A stretch of DNA of 42,910 bases from Paenibacillus chitinolyticus NBRC 15660 (GCF_000739915.1 NZ_BBJT01000024.1:1-42910), one strand, 5' to 3'. Counted from the first letter of the stretch, positions 22,468-31,914 are shown. Notes: generated by a model not told the origin, from the sequence alone. Program-made: numbers and translations.

Positions 22468-22782
22468 TTACCGGACAAGAACCAATTTACCAATGAGTGG
22501 AAGTGGTTTCATTCTGCCGTCATGGGCGTTCCGTATCCCGATAAAAGCCAGCGCGAAGACGGAGATGTCCAGGGGAGGCATTAGCAAGTTCTCCACACCC
22601 GGAAGCAGCACGAGCAGCAGATGCGCGAAAACCGCGTAGAGCAGGAGCAGCAGCCCCTGGTTCGCATGGTACATCGCGAATCTGGAATGCCTGGCAACCA
22701 TCAGCGGCAGACAAAAAATCAGGTAAGCGGACATGGCGGCGGATTTGTTGCTGTCGATATCAGAGGAATTGTGATTGTGCAT
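22468..22782 (-). CDS. Small membrane protein, DUF4870/Tic20-like
   Basis: A 104-residue protein with about three hydrophobic helices. The middle carries ARHSRFAMYHANQGLLLLL, close to the (F/Y)HAxQ motif of DUF4870/Tic20-like small membrane proteins. The N-terminus is polar (MHNHNSSDIDSNKS). ATG 22782 is chosen because GAGGTG stands upstream. It is divergent from ecsA across about 130 bases with overlapping promoter-like TATA boxes and a TTCTACTATAGAA palindrome. Function unknown. Confidence 0.65.
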   Translation of the reverse strand: MHNHNSSDIDSNKSAAMSAYLIFCLPLMVARHSRFAMYHANQGLLLLLYAVFAHLLLVLLPGVENLLMPPLDISVFALAFIGIRNAHDGRMKPLPLIGKLVLVR

Positions 22783-22914
22783 ACGCGGACACCTCACACT
22801 CAGAATCGAAAACATGAAGCCGGATTAATTTCTGCTATACTTCTACTATAGAATATGCATACCCCGTTTGAAAAGGGATAGACACAGGCTGGATGCGGAA
22901 ATGGAGGAATTTAT

Positions 22915-23613
22915 TTGGAAAAAGCTTCGATTCATATAAAAAAGGCGGGATACGGCGATTCCGGGGCGATTTTGAGGGATATCGACTTCCGTATCCTGGA
23001 GGGCCAGCTCATCGGTCTGATCGGACCCAACGGCGCCGGCAAAAGCACGACCATCAAGAGTATGCTCGGCCTGTTGAAGGATGTCGAGGGGAATATCGAA
23101 TTTGCCGACGGACGGGCTTCAGTGGCTTATGTGCCGGAGCATCCGGTGCTGTACGAGGAGCTCACGCTGTGGGAGCACATGGAGCTTGCGGCGGCGGCCT
23201 ACGGGCTGGAGCGCCCGGTTTTCGAGGAACGGGCGGAGGCGCTGCTGGCCCAGTTCAAGCTGTCGGCTGACCGGCACCGGCTGCCGGTGGCCTTCTCCAA
23301 AGGCATGCAGCAGAAGGTGATGCTCATCATCGGCTTCCTTAACCGGCCCTCCTTATACATCGTAGACGAGCCGTTCATCGGACTGGATCCGAGGGCGACG
23401 AAGGATTTCCTGGAGCTGCTGCGGAAAGAGCGGGAGAGGGGAGCGGGCATTCTGATGAGCACTCACGTGCTCGATACCGCGGAGCGCATTTGCGACTCTT
23501 TCCTGCTGCTCAGCGAAGGGCGGATCGTGGCGCAGGGGACGCTGGACGAAGTGCGGCAGGAGTCGGGGCTGCCGGACGGCACTCTCTTCGACTGCTTCCA
23601 TGCGCTGGTCTGA
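22915..23613 (+). CDS. ecsA: EcsA-like ABC transporter ATPase
   Basis: A 232-residue ATP-binding subunit. Walker A is GPNGAGKST (37-45); the signature is the variant FSKGMQQKV; Walker B is LYIVDEPFIGLD; the switch His is in MSTHVLD. The TTG start at 22915 follows GGAGG with good spacing. The EcsA assignment rests on the next gene, a clear EcsB-type permease that overlaps or abuts it. In Bacillus, EcsAB affects intramembrane proteolysis by RasP, secretion and competence. Transport substrate not known with certainty. Confidence 0.9.
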   Translation: MEKASIHIKKAGYGDSGAILRDIDFRILEGQLIGLIGPNGAGKSTTIKSMLGLLKDVEGNIEFADGRASVAYVPEHPVLYEELTLWEHMELAAAAYGLERPVFEERAEALLAQFKLSADRHRLPVAFSKGMQQKVMLIIGFLNRPSLYIVDEPFIGLDPRATKDFLELLRKERERGAGILMSTHVLDTAERICDSFLLLSEGRIVAQGTLDEVRQESGLPDGTLFDCFHALV

Positions 23614-23626
23614 GGAGGGGGAGAAG

Positions 23627-24847
23627 GTGAACATGACACCGGCAAAATTATTCAAACGACGGCTGCTCGATGACTGGACCTACCAGTATCGTATTTTGCG
23701 TACGGCGGTAGACTGGACGGTGGCCGTGTATCTAATCGTTCCGGCCCTGATCTTCGCCTCCATCTATTATTCGGCGTGGTTGCGGACGCCGCCCGAATGG
23801 TTCGGCTATATCCCGGCATCGCTGGTCGCCGTTTTCTTGTATCTGTTCGCCTGGTCCGGCACCGTCCGCTTCTTCATCGAGGAAGCGGACCAGCTCTTCC
23901 TCGTCCGCAGCGAAGGCTGGATGCCCGCGATCAAGCGCCGCGGGCTCCTGTACTCGCTCGCGCTGCAGGCGCTGACGACGGCCCTGCTGGCCGGCGCTCT
24001 GCTGCCCCTGCTGCGCGCGGAAGGCTCGGGCGGCGCGCTGAAGCTTGCAGCCCTGTTCCTGGCCGTCTACGCGGCCAAGGTCAACCTGGGTCTGCTGCGC
24101 CAGCTTGCGGCGCTCGCCTGGGCGGGATGGAAGCGCGTGGCCGTTTCCATCGCGTTGTTCGCGGCAGGCTTTCTTATCTACTGGGCCTGCGTCCAGTTGA
24201 TACTGGCGGATACTGCCGCGGGCTATCTCGCCGGGCCGCTGCTGCTTGCGGCCGCGGTTCCGCTTGGCCGCCGCCGTCTGCGGGCGGCGGGCGCGTTCCA
24301 CGCCGACGTGCAGCGGGAGCGGGAGGCGAGGCTGAAGCTCGCCTCGCTGATGCTCCGGGGCATCGTCGAGGGCAAGAAGCCGCGCCAGCGCCGGGTTCCG
24401 CTGCTGCTGGGCCGCTCGCAGCGGGTGGTCCGCGGGACGGGCGCTTCGGCGGTTCTGGCCGATTCGCTCGTCAAGTCGGTCCTCCGCCGGCCCGGCCAGT
24501 GGAAGCTGTACGCCCAGCTGACGGCTGTGCTCGCGTTCGCCGCATGGCGGCTTCCCGGTCCGATGCACGTCGTCCTGTGGGCCGTCGCCGCTTTCGTGCT
24601 GGCCTACTGGATGAAGTCGGTCGCGCGGGAGACGCTGGGCGCTTCCTTCTTCCGCATGTTCGCCTGGAGCGAAATCAACAAGCAGGAGGCGCTCCGCAAA
24701 GCGTCGTTCGCTCTGGCCGTGCCCGGACTTGCGCTGATCGGGCTTATCGCGGGCGGGAGCATCTCGCTGCCGCTGGGGATTGCCGCTCTTGTGCTTTCCG
24801 TGCCCGCCGCGTATGCGGCCGCTTTTCTGGTCACCATCTGGTATTAA
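23627..24847 (+). CDS. ecsB: EcsB-like ABC transporter permease
   Basis: A polytopic membrane protein of about 406 residues. It opens with LFKRRLLDDWTYQYRILRTAVDW, then multiple helices, an internal cytoplasmic stretch with RRRLRAAGAFHADVQREREARLKLASLML, and a C-terminal cluster of helices ending VTIWY. This layout and the pairing with EcsA fit EcsB. Two starts are possible: GTG 23627, eight bases after GGAGG, or ATG 23633; I prefer the GTG on ribosome-site spacing. The gene is unusually GC-rich and Ala/Leu-rich. The gap to ecsA is 13 bases. Confidence 0.88.
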   Translation: MNMTPAKLFKRRLLDDWTYQYRILRTAVDWTVAVYLIVPALIFASIYYSAWLRTPPEWFGYIPASLVAVFLYLFAWSGTVRFFIEEADQLFLVRSEGWMPAIKRRGLLYSLALQALTTALLAGALLPLLRAEGSGGALKLAALFLAVYAAKVNLGLLRQLAALAWAGWKRVAVSIALFAAGFLIYWACVQLILADTAAGYLAGPLLLAAAVPLGRRRLRAAGAFHADVQREREARLKLASLMLRGIVEGKKPRQRRVPLLLGRSQRVVRGTGASAVLADSLVKSVLRRPGQWKLYAQLTAVLAFAAWRLPGPMHVVLWAVAAFVLAYWMKSVARETLGASFFRMFAWSEINKQEALRKASFALAVPGLALIGLIAGGSISLPLGIAALVLSVPAAYAAAFLVTIWY

Positions 24848-24944
24848 ACGCCAGGTTTTGGCGGACACTAAGGGCGACCGGCCAGCGTGCGCGATGGATA
24901 CGAAAGGCGCACGGCGGATCTGACAGCACCGGAAAGGAAACCTT

Positions 24945-25430
24945 ATGAGCGACACACCGATATTTTTCGAATTTACGCAGGAACGGGATATGCGGCTTGC
25001 TTACGACACGCTGTTTGAGCTGGGTTACCGGCCGGGCGTCAGCGCTTCGGAAGGGAAGCCTACGCTGCACATTCATGTGGAAGGGCAGGACCTCGCTTCC
25101 GCGATGCAGATCGCTCAAGCCCATGCGGGGGAGCTGATCGACGCGCCGCCTGCCGGCGCGGTGGGCTGCAGCGAACCGGAGGCTTATGCGGCGGCGTACG
25201 ATCTCGACACGATCCGGATCCCCGCCCACCTGATCCAGGACCCGGAGGAGGACGCGTCTGAAGGCACCCTGGCTGCCGCGGGCGGAGGGGACGGACTTGG
25301 CGCCGCCTATGACGCTTATTCCGGAGCCGCGGGCGCTGCGGGTGCCGACGGTTCGTACGAAGAGCCGCAGCGGCAGTTTGATCCGTCCGAGGACGACCTG
25401 GACCAGTTCTCGGCAGGGATTCATTTGTAA
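24945..25430 (+). CDS. Hypothetical protein with acidic Ala/Gly-rich tail
   Basis: A 161-residue protein I cannot assign. Residues 1-65 look folded (FFEFTQERDMRLAYDTLFELGYRP, HIHVEGQDLASAMQIAQAHAG), with an alpha/beta pattern like small ferredoxin-fold domains. The rest is low-complexity and acidic (PEEDASEGTLAAAGGGDG, GSYEEPQRQFDPSEDDLDQF). GGAAAGGAAA before the ATG supports the start. It follows ecsB by 97 bases on the same strand and may be co-transcribed; a strong terminator lies 180 bases past its stop. Confidence 0.7.
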   Translation: MSDTPIFFEFTQERDMRLAYDTLFELGYRPGVSASEGKPTLHIHVEGQDLASAMQIAQAHAGELIDAPPAGAVGCSEPEAYAAAYDLDTIRIPAHLIQDPEEDASEGTLAAAGGGDGLGAAYDAYSGAAGAAGADGSYEEPQRQFDPSEDDLDQFSAGIHL

Positions 25431-25609
25431 GTGGAGGGCTCGGGATGTCCGCTCAGCGCCTCTCGTGAACCGGCAGTCGGGGCAGGCTGCGAGAAGGGAC
25501 AATCACTTGTCTCGTTAACGCGTTGTCCCCCAGCCGGGCTTAGCGGGGAACCGGGCCTGTCGGCGGCAGCTTGGCCAGCCGATACCACTCCGGGTGACTA
25601 AAACCGCCC
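25431..25609 (+). other. Possible structured 3' region after the hypothetical gene
   Basis: No gene seen. GGGACAA (25496-25502) can pair with TTGTCCC (25523-25529), or GACAA within it with the nearer TTGTC (25507-25511); these exclude each other. Further short hairpins (TCGGC with GCCGA near 25560-25582) follow up to the terminator. It may be an extended 3' end or a small RNA; I could not match it to a known class. Confidence 0.3.
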
Positions 25610-25661
25610 AGTCAAAAAGCTGCTTCCGATATTTTAATGGAGGCAGCTTTTTGACTTTTTC
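25610..25661 (+). terminator. Strong terminator after ecsAB and the hypothetical gene
   Basis: A 14-bp perfect stem (25610-25623 with 25643-25656), closed by a few more pairs, then TTTTT. It is A/T-symmetric enough to work for the convergent gene as well. Confidence 0.85.
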
Positions 25662-25724
25662 CAGCGGTTATATAACTCACTTCATTACAGGTGTCCGTTT
25701 CGTGTAGGTTTACAGGGCTTGGGG

Positions 25725-26051
25725 TTAATGTGCTCTATCATCTATATGTTTAAATGTTTTGCCGGATAGAATTTCAGCATCACTGGGCCCCAACTGAATC
25801 CATTTATCTTTTTTTACATAAGAATAAGTAACTTCCGGCTCATCTTTAAAACTAACAAATACGGCATATTGAGGCATCTTTCCAAATTTCGAGCTTACTT
25901 GTTCTATGTCGTCTTCCCGGTATCGTTTTTCTTGGATGAGGTAGTTTTTTAATTCTTTCGCTAAGCTTCTTTCATTTATACGTATGACAACCAAAATAAC
26001 AAGTACAAGAAAGACTAGCCCCGTTCCGCCAATAACTAGCAGCTTTTTCAA
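25725..26051 (-). CDS. DUF3139-like single-pass membrane protein
   Basis: A 108-residue protein with one N-terminal membrane helix (LLVIGGTGLVFLVLVILVVI, 4-23) and an extracytoplasmic domain with AKELKNYLIQEKRYREDDIE, then YAVFVSFKDEPEVTYSYVK. This is the pattern of DUF3139 proteins of Bacillales, whose function is unknown. The start is a TTG at 26051, seven bases after AAAGGAGG; a longer open frame to the right lacks a ribosome site and reads through a terminator. It is AT-richer than its neighbours. Confidence 0.75.
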   Translation of the reverse strand: MKKLLVIGGTGLVFLVLVILVVIRINERSLAKELKNYLIQEKRYREDDIEQVSSKFGKMPQYAVFVSFKDEPEVTYSYVKKDKWIQLGPSDAEILSGKTFKHIDDRAH

Positions 26052-26163
26052 ACCGCTCCCTCCTTTCTTTCTTGTAATTCTCAGGGAATCAATCACATAT
26101 TGTACACGCTGACTTGATGAAAAGTTTCTCGTTAAGCTTCCTTCGTCTGTTATTAGGAAGAAC

Positions 26164-26199
26164 AAAAAAACCAGCACTCCGAAAAGAGGAGCTGGTTTT
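26164..26199 (-). terminator. Terminator of the HI0933-like gene
   Basis: AAACCAGC with CCTC pairs with GGAG and GCTGGTTT around TTTTC on the minus strand, followed by seven T residues. It lies about 37 bases after the flavoprotein stop. Confidence 0.85.
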
Positions 26200-26235
26200 C
26201 TCGTTTTCTTTGTTCTCACATCTATCTTCGTACCT

Positions 26236-27510
26236 CTAAACGGCCGCTTCCCCCGCCCGCATAGCCGCATGCTTGCCGGCCGTATAGCCTGTGGCGAAAG
26301 CCGCCGTAATGTTGTAGCCGCCGGTATACCCGTGAATGTCAAGCACCTCGCCGCAAAAAAACAGGCCCTCCGTCAGCTTGGACTCCATCGTCCGCGGATC
26401 GATTTCTTTCAGGTTCACGCCTCCGCCGGTGACGAAGGCCTCCTCGATGGATAAGGTGCCGTTGATGAGGATCAGAAAAGCTTTCAGGAGCTTGCTGAGC
26501 TCCATCCACTCCTGTTTGGGTAGATTGGCGTGGGTAAGATTTTCGTCCAGCCCCGCATTCCGAAGCAGAAGGGGAATGAGCCGCTCGGAGACGGCGCCCT
26601 TCAGCACGTTCTTGATCGCGCGTTTCGGTTCGGCCGCGGCCAATGCCAGGGTATGCTCGTACACTTCCTCGGTACTCTGGTCTGGAAACAGGTCTATAGT
26701 CAGCCCGACGCTGCCCTTTTGCGATTTCCGGAGTTCCTTGACGACGAACTGGCTGCACCGCAGGGAAATGGGGCCGGAGATCCCGAAATGCGTAAAAATC
26801 ATATCGCCCTGATGAGTAATCAGCTTCTTGCCCTTGGCATTCCATACGGTAAGTGCCGCATTGCGCAGCGACAAGCCTTGCAGCTCTCGGCTTTTGATAA
26901 AAGGCTCGGCCGAAGTGAGAGGCACTTCCGTGGGAAAAAGCTCGGTAATGGTATGACCGGCCGCCTCAGCCCAAGCGTAGCCATCACCCGTCGAGCCTGT
27001 GTGCGGCACGGACTTGCCGCCGGAAGCGACGATGACGCTTTTGCCGTGCAGCGTCTCCCCGTTCTGCAGCCGCACGCCGGTCGTCCGGCCATCCTCGTAA
27101 AGCACGCGGTCCACGGAGCAGTTGGTGCGGATGGTCACGCCCTGGCTCCGCACTTGGCGGATCAGCGTATCGACCACCGTTTTGGCTTTGTCCGAAACGG
27201 GGAACATGCGCCCGTTGTCTTCCTCTTTCAGCCGGATGCCGAGATTTTCAAAGAAAGCGATAATATCTTGGTTGTTGAAATGAGAGAAGGCGCTGTATAA
27301 AAAACGGCCATTGCCGGGAATGTGCCGGATCAGCTCGTCCATTTCCTTATTGTTCGTGACGTTGCACCGTCCGCCGCCCGAAATGCCAAGCTTCCGGCCC
27401 AATTTGTCGCCTTTGTCCAGTAGAAGCACACGGGCTCCGTTCGCGCTTGCGGCAACGCCGGCCATGAGGCCCGCCGAACCGCCGCCGATAATAATGACAT
27501 CGTAAATCAT
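26236..27510 (-). CDS. HI0933-like FAD-dependent oxidoreductase (YtfP/YhiN family)
   Basis: A 424-residue flavoprotein. The dinucleotide motif [13 protein letters not shown] is at 6-18, with the second glutamate/aspartate position at [19 protein letters not shown]; the [16 protein letters not shown] block is diagnostic for the HI0933/YtfP/YhiN group. The C-terminal cofactor-closing motif is [19 protein letters not shown] with AFATGYTAG. Family members are of uncertain function and are sometimes annotated as aminoacetone oxidases. AGGGAG lies upstream of the ATG at a longish 11-base spacing. Single gene with its own terminator, next to the end of the ger operon. Confidence 0.92.
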   Translation of the reverse strand: MIYDVIIIGGGSAGLMAGVAASANGARVLLLDKGDKLGRKLGISGGGRCNVTNNKEMDELIRHIPGNGRFLYSAFSHFNNQDIIAFFENLGIRLKEEDNGRMFPVSDKAKTVVDTLIRQVRSQGVTIRTNCSVDRVLYEDGRTTGVRLQNGETLHGKSVIVASGGKSVPHTGSTGDGYAWAEAAGHTITELFPTEVPLTSAEPFIKSRELQGLSLRNAALTVWNAKGKKLITHQGDMIFTHFGISGPISLRCSQFVVKELRKSQKGSVGLTIDLFPDQSTEEVYEHTLALAAAEPKRAIKNVLKGAVSERLIPLLLRNAGLDENLTHANLPKQEWMELSKLLKAFLILINGTLSIEEAFVTGGGVNLKEIDPRTMESKLTEGLFFCGEVLDIHGYTGGYNITAAFATGYTAGKHAAMRAGEAAV

Positions 27511-27617
27511 GTAGTTGTTAACTCCCTGAACCTTCGAATTTTATTCGATCATATCACGGATCGTCCGCTTTTCAAACCGGAAGGGGATGCTCCGCCGGAG
27601 GGACTCTATACCGAATT

Positions 27618-28715
27618 TCACGGGGGTTTCGGACCCCGGAACATTTTTTGAACCGCGGAACCCCCAAGCAGCAGGATCGGAAGTCCGAGCCCGGACAAAA
27701 GCGTGATATAGGTCCACATTTTCGAAAAATTGTTGAGCTCGGTAATATTGGGGTACCACAGGAGCGCCAGGGCGCCCGAAATAACGGCCACCGGGAACGT
27801 AATGACGCGGTAATCGTGAAGCTTCAGCAGATAAGAAAGGCCCGTCACCATGGAATAAAGGACAAACGAGACCCGGAAAAAGATCGTAAAAAACCAGATA
27901 AAAGCGACGATAACCTCAATACGGCGGACAAACTGGCCGAATTCGATCAGCTTGCCGAGCTCGTAAGTCGGAAACACGTAAGTGGCCGTTTTGCCGGGAT
28001 TCAGCACAGCCAGACACATGAATACAACGAGCACGATGAGCAGTCCCGATATAAGCGTTCCTTTGCCCAGTTGCAGCGCGAGGGAAGACTTTCCTTTTAC
28101 ATTCGCAAATACCGTCATAAACAGACAGTGTTCCATAAAAGGAAAACCGGCCAGCGACAGCGAGGCGGCCATGACCGGCTGCCAGCCGGAAGCGAGAACG
28201 GGCTCTATGTTCTCGATATCGGCTTTGGGCGCGACGAACACAAGCAGCAGCAGGATGAGCAGGATTACCCACGGAAAAAAAAGCTCCGCAGTCCGGCTTA
28301 TCGTGCCGATGCCAAGGCGTACGGCGATGCTGATGACGACAAGCGTAAATAAAATCAGAACCTCAAGAGGTGTATCCCGAAGCAGCGAAGTGGTCAGAAA
28401 ATCTCCGATGTCCCGGAGAGAAAGCGTAATGATTCCCATCGGGTAGGTTAAAAAATACGCAAACCCGATGATTCTGCCCGTCAGTTTGCCGAGCGCGGAT
28501 TCGAAAATTTGGCCCAGGTGCTTGCCGGGATACGATTTTTCCAGCGCATAGATCAACAGCAGCGGCAGGAAGCCGATCATCAGGCCGAGAAGACCCGAAA
28601 TCCATGCGTCATTGCCGGCTCGTTCCGCCAAATAGGCGGGGCTGACCAAAATGGAGCTTCCTATATAATACATGGTCGCGAGCATGGTCAGTTGTCTGGG
28701 ATTCAGCCGGTCCAA
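27618..28715 (-). CDS. GerAB-family germinant receptor permease subunit
   Basis: A 365-residue membrane protein with ten predicted helices and the start typical of the GerAB/APC-superfamily spore permeases (LNPRQLTMLATMYYIGSSIL). The B subunit binds the germinant in the spore inner membrane. Start TTG 28715, with GAGGAG nine bases upstream. It is the last gene of an A-C-D-B receptor operon, 113 bases after the small D gene. Ends with a basic GPKPP tail. Nutrient specificity cannot be inferred. Confidence 0.93.
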   Translation of the reverse strand: MDRLNPRQLTMLATMYYIGSSILVSPAYLAERAGNDAWISGLLGLMIGFLPLLLIYALEKSYPGKHLGQIFESALGKLTGRIIGFAYFLTYPMGIITLSLRDIGDFLTTSLLRDTPLEVLILFTLVVISIAVRLGIGTISRTAELFFPWVILLILLLLVFVAPKADIENIEPVLASGWQPVMAASLSLAGFPFMEHCLFMTVFANVKGKSSLALQLGKGTLISGLLIVLVVFMCLAVLNPGKTATYVFPTYELGKLIEFGQFVRRIEVIVAFIWFFTIFFRVSFVLYSMVTGLSYLLKLHDYRVITFPVAVISGALALLWYPNITELNNFSKMWTYITLLSGLGLPILLLGGSAVQKMFRGPKPP

Positions 28716-28828
28716 TAGGCACAGCTCCTCTCGGCTACAGCCGTATCTCGGGCTGAATTTCGGTTTCGCGTTAATAAGGGCGGGTCAGACGCCGGTAAAG
28801 GAACCCGGGCCATCGCGCAAGAACGGGG

Positions 28829-29035
28829 TTATTTGCGGCCGATCAGAAAGTTAACCACATCCAGCGGCTTCGGAATAGGAACGGACAAGGCCAGGAAAGT
28901 GGACAGGACCAGTCCCGACAGAAGCAGGACGGCGAACGCCGCCAAATCTTTCAGCAGTCTTCGTTTCCAAAGCGTCGGGACCTGGAACGCCCCCAGCGCG
29001 ATGCCCGCCAGCCAGATAATCGTAACGGCCAGCAT
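28829..29035 (-). CDS. Small two-helix protein, D-subunit-like of a Ger receptor
   Basis: A 68-residue protein with two membrane helices (VTIIWLAGIALGAFQVP and AAFAVLLLSGLVLSTFLAL) joined by a basic loop (TLWKRRLLK). Small two-helix D subunits are known in some Bacillus nutrient receptor operons, where they tune receptor activity. Size, topology and place between the C and B genes agree with that. Starts two bases after the GerAC stop, so coupled. Sequence similarity to known D proteins was not tested. Confidence 0.7.
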   Translation of the reverse strand: MLAVTIIWLAGIALGAFQVPTLWKRRLLKDLAAFAVLLLSGLVLSTFLALSVPIPKPLDVVNFLIGRK

Positions 29036-29037
29036 TG

Positions 29038-30234
29038 TTAATCCTCCAACCGGTTGATGAACGAGTTATTGGACCGTCCGAGCTGCCGGATATTCACCTG
29101 GATGTCATACTCGATCGGAAGCTCCCGGAAGACCGACGTCCATTCTTCTTTGGCCTGTTTCCAGTAGGCCGGGTATTTCTGGTACACTTTTTTGCCGAAG
29201 CCGAATATATCGCTCCCCAAATCCCTTGCCCTGCCGATGGAGTCCTGCATTCGTCTGCGGATATCGTCGGCCACGGATTTTTCGAGGTATCGAATGTTCT
29301 CTCTCTTACGAAGATCTATGACGCATCTCATTTCTCCTATGTTCTCTTCGGAACGGAGCGAAATCAGGATGACGGGCTTTCCGTTTTTCATCCGGGCTTT
29401 AACGTTGGTCTTGCTGCGGATAAGATCGAGAACGGCGATGCCACCGCCTGGACAGGCCGCTTTGTGAACGGTGCTGTGTATGTTATCTGTTATGTAATTA
29501 TATCCTTTGCTCTCCGACTCATTCATCCACCCCAGCAGTTTGTCTTTTTTAAATACGCTTAAGCCGGCGTACTGCAAATAAGTTTCGGGTTTGATTTGAT
29601 CGATATTGTTCCGCTCTTGCCCCTTATCGGCAGGACCTTTCAATATAACGGCCGAGAGGACGCTCTCCTTGCCCGTCTCCGTCATGTTGTTAATCAGCTT
29701 ATCCAGGGTCACGACGGACACGGGAGCCCACTTCTTCTCCGCCGTTTCCAGTGAGCTGTACAGCTCGTTCGCCGGAATTTTATCGATCGGAGTAAGGACC
29801 TTTAATATTTCACCGGCCGGGCTTCCTTTGGACACGAGAGCGATAAAGTCGGACCGGTGCTCCCAGTCTCTCGTAAAAATATCGAGTATTTCGGAGAGGC
29901 CCTCTCTGGCGATGGATTCTCCGATCACCAGCACACGCAGATGCGAGGGATACATCTGGCGCGGACTCTTGGTTGTGATTTTTCGCATGGCCTCAAGGTA
30001 TGTGTCTCCCTTCGATTCATAAACGGTAATGGGAGAGCGGCCTCCTGAGCTCTTCTTGGGAGCGACTTCGCCCGGATCGACGACCTGGAAGGTGACTTTA
30101 ATCTGCGAATCGATCTTATCCACGCCGATGCCGACCACGATGGCCAGCTCGTTCATCTCCCTTTTGCTCCAGCAGCCGGTCACGATGCACAAAGCCAGAA
30201 GCGGAGCAAGCAAACCGGTTAGTCGTTTAAGCAT
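29038..30234 (-). CDS. GerAC-family germinant receptor lipoprotein subunit
   Basis: A 398-residue lipoprotein: signal MLKRLTGLLAPLLALCIVTGC with the lipobox Cys at 21, followed by WSKREMNELAIVVGIGVDK, the signature start of GerAC proteins. Later RQMYPSHLRVLVIGESIAREGL and the C-terminal domain with YPAYWKQAKEEW agree. The C subunit sits on the outer face of the spore inner membrane and is needed for receptor function. It starts 15 bases after the GerAA gene. Confidence 0.95.
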   Translation of the reverse strand: MLKRLTGLLAPLLALCIVTGCWSKREMNELAIVVGIGVDKIDSQIKVTFQVVDPGEVAPKKSSGGRSPITVYESKGDTYLEAMRKITTKSPRQMYPSHLRVLVIGESIAREGLSEILDIFTRDWEHRSDFIALVSKGSPAGEILKVLTPIDKIPANELYSSLETAEKKWAPVSVVTLDKLINNMTETGKESVLSAVILKGPADKGQERNNIDQIKPETYLQYAGLSVFKKDKLLGWMNESESKGYNYITDNIHSTVHKAACPGGGIAVLDLIRSKTNVKARMKNGKPVILISLRSEENIGEMRCVIDLRKRENIRYLEKSVADDIRRRMQDSIGRARDLGSDIFGFGKKVYQKYPAYWKQAKEEWTSVFRELPIEYDIQVNIRQLGRSNNSFINRLED

Positions 30235-30249
30235 AGCGAGCAGCCTCCT

Positions 30250-31812
30250 TTACTTGCGGGGTGCGGGATTTTTATCGGGAGGGGGCTGCCGCCACGTATT
30301 GCGGCTGAGCAGTCTCGGCCGTTTGTTCAGCAGCCACTGTGGCATCCGGATCAGCGTGTCCTTCTGCTCGTTCAGCTGGAAAGGCGCGAACGGTGCCATA
30401 TAAGGGACTCCGAAGGAGGACATATGGCAGAGATGAAGGGCGAGCAGAATCAGTCCCGTCGAAACGCCGAACAGCCCGAAGGTAGCGGCGAGCAGCATGA
30501 ACAGAAAGCGCAGAATCCGCACGGAAATCGATAAATTGTAGGCGGGAATAACGAAGCTTGAGATCGCCGTGATAGAGACGACGATAACCATGGCGGCCGA
30601 CACGATTCCCGCATCTACGGCGGCCTGGCCGATAACGAGCGTTCCGACGATCGAAACCGCTTGTCCGATCGCCCGGGGCATGCGGATACCGGCCTCGCGG
30701 ATAATTTCGAAGGTGATTTCCATTAAATAAGCCTCCAACAGAGCGGGGAACGGCACTCCCTCTCTCTGGGAAGCCAGAGAAAACAGCAGGTCCGTGGGCA
30801 GCATTTCCTGATGAAAGGTCGTAATGGCGATATATATGGAGGGTCCCAGCAAAGCGATCAGAAAGCTGACGAACCGCAGCAGCCGAAGCAGCGAGCTGAT
30901 ATCCGCCCGGTTATAATAATCTTCGGGGGAATGAAAGAATTCCCCGAACAGAGCTGGCGCCACCAGCACAAAAGGAGTGCCGTCGACAAACACGGCTACC
31001 CGGCCCTCCAGCAGTTGTGCGGCGACGACATCAGGACGCTCGCTTGAATACAAAGTAGGGAACGGACTCCAGCTCGTTTCCTGGATGAATTCCTCCACAT
31101 ATCCGCTTTCGAGGATCGAATCGGTTTGGATCAGGCTCAGCCGGCGCTTCAGCTCCGCCAGAACATCCTCGTTCACGATTCCGTTGATATAAGCGACAAC
31201 GATGCTCGTCTTGGTAATCTCGCCGATTTTCTGGCCGTCGTACCGGAGGCTGGCGTCGTTGATTCTCCGGCGCACGAGCGACAGGTTCGTCTTGATGGAC
31301 TCCGTGAACCCGGCCTTCGGCCCGCGAATGACTCCTTGGCTGGACGGTTCCTCGATGGCCCGTTCTTTCCAGCCGGTAAGATCGACCGCCAGCGCCGTAT
31401 CGACGCCGTCCAGGTAAAGGATGGTGCTGCCGCTGTTAAGCAGTTCAATGACGCGTCCCATATTTTCGACGCGCTGAACGCCCGATGCGGGGATATAGTA
31501 GTCCTCCAGCAGCGTCATGAGGTCTGCCGCATGCCCGGTTTCGGTATCCAGGCTTTTCATCTGCATCATGATCGGCTGGAGGACGAACTGGTCTATCGCC
31601 CGATTCTCCACCAAGCCTTCCGTATAGAAGAGAGCCGCCTTGATCCCGTTTTGCCCGGCTGCCCCCGCCCGGAATTCGCGATGCTGGATGTCCGCGCTCT
31701 CCCCCGTAACCTGTCGCGTCCGGAGAATATTAAACGGGAGACTGCGGCTTAATCGTTCCTGGTACAACTCCGAATAGCCGGGGCGGGGAAAGGGAGTAAA
31801 CGAAGAGGCCAC
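30250..31812 (-). CDS. GerAA-family germinant receptor subunit
   Basis: A 520-residue protein, first gene of the receptor operon. A large N-terminal cytoplasmic domain (1-310) carries RRRINDASLRYD, TSIVVAYINGIVN and SILESGYVEEFIQE, followed by the conserved LYSSERPDVVAAQLLEGRVAVFVDG-type block. Four to five membrane helices follow (about 315-470), including AFPALLEAYLMEITFE-like sequence. It forms the oligomeric ion channel of the receptor. Start GTG 31812 with GGAAGG upstream. C-terminal tail is basic and Pro-rich. I could not assign a sigma-G promoter with confidence. Confidence 0.95.
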   Translation of the reverse strand: MASSFTPFPRPGYSELYQERLSRSLPFNILRTRQVTGESADIQHREFRAGAAGQNGIKAALFYTEGLVENRAIDQFVLQPIMMQMKSLDTETGHAADLMTLLEDYYIPASGVQRVENMGRVIELLNSGSTILYLDGVDTALAVDLTGWKERAIEEPSSQGVIRGPKAGFTESIKTNLSLVRRRINDASLRYDGQKIGEITKTSIVVAYINGIVNEDVLAELKRRLSLIQTDSILESGYVEEFIQETSWSPFPTLYSSERPDVVAAQLLEGRVAVFVDGTPFVLVAPALFGEFFHSPEDYYNRADISSLLRLLRFVSFLIALLGPSIYIAITTFHQEMLPTDLLFSLASQREGVPFPALLEAYLMEITFEIIREAGIRMPRAIGQAVSIVGTLVIGQAAVDAGIVSAAMVIVVSITAISSFVIPAYNLSISVRILRFLFMLLAATFGLFGVSTGLILLALHLCHMSSFGVPYMAPFAPFQLNEQKDTLIRMPQWLLNKRPRLLSRNTWRQPPPDKNPAPRK

Positions 31813-31914
31813 GCGGATTTCCTTCCTTTCATATTAAATGGAGCAGGATTAATTAACGGGCGGCGGCTGCGCCGAAGCGGCGGCCAAAAGCGCCGCCGCA
31901 TGTTCATAGATGTT

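Noticed and set aside
23732-24955. 407-residue minus-strand open frame opposite ecsB
   Set aside because: Low-complexity Arg/Gln-rich translation typical of a shadow frame in GC-rich DNA.
25570-25660. Possible T-box antiterminator before the terminator at 25610
   Set aside because: The GGGTGACTAAAACCGCC segment does not match the T-box sequence, and there is no downstream gene on that strand.
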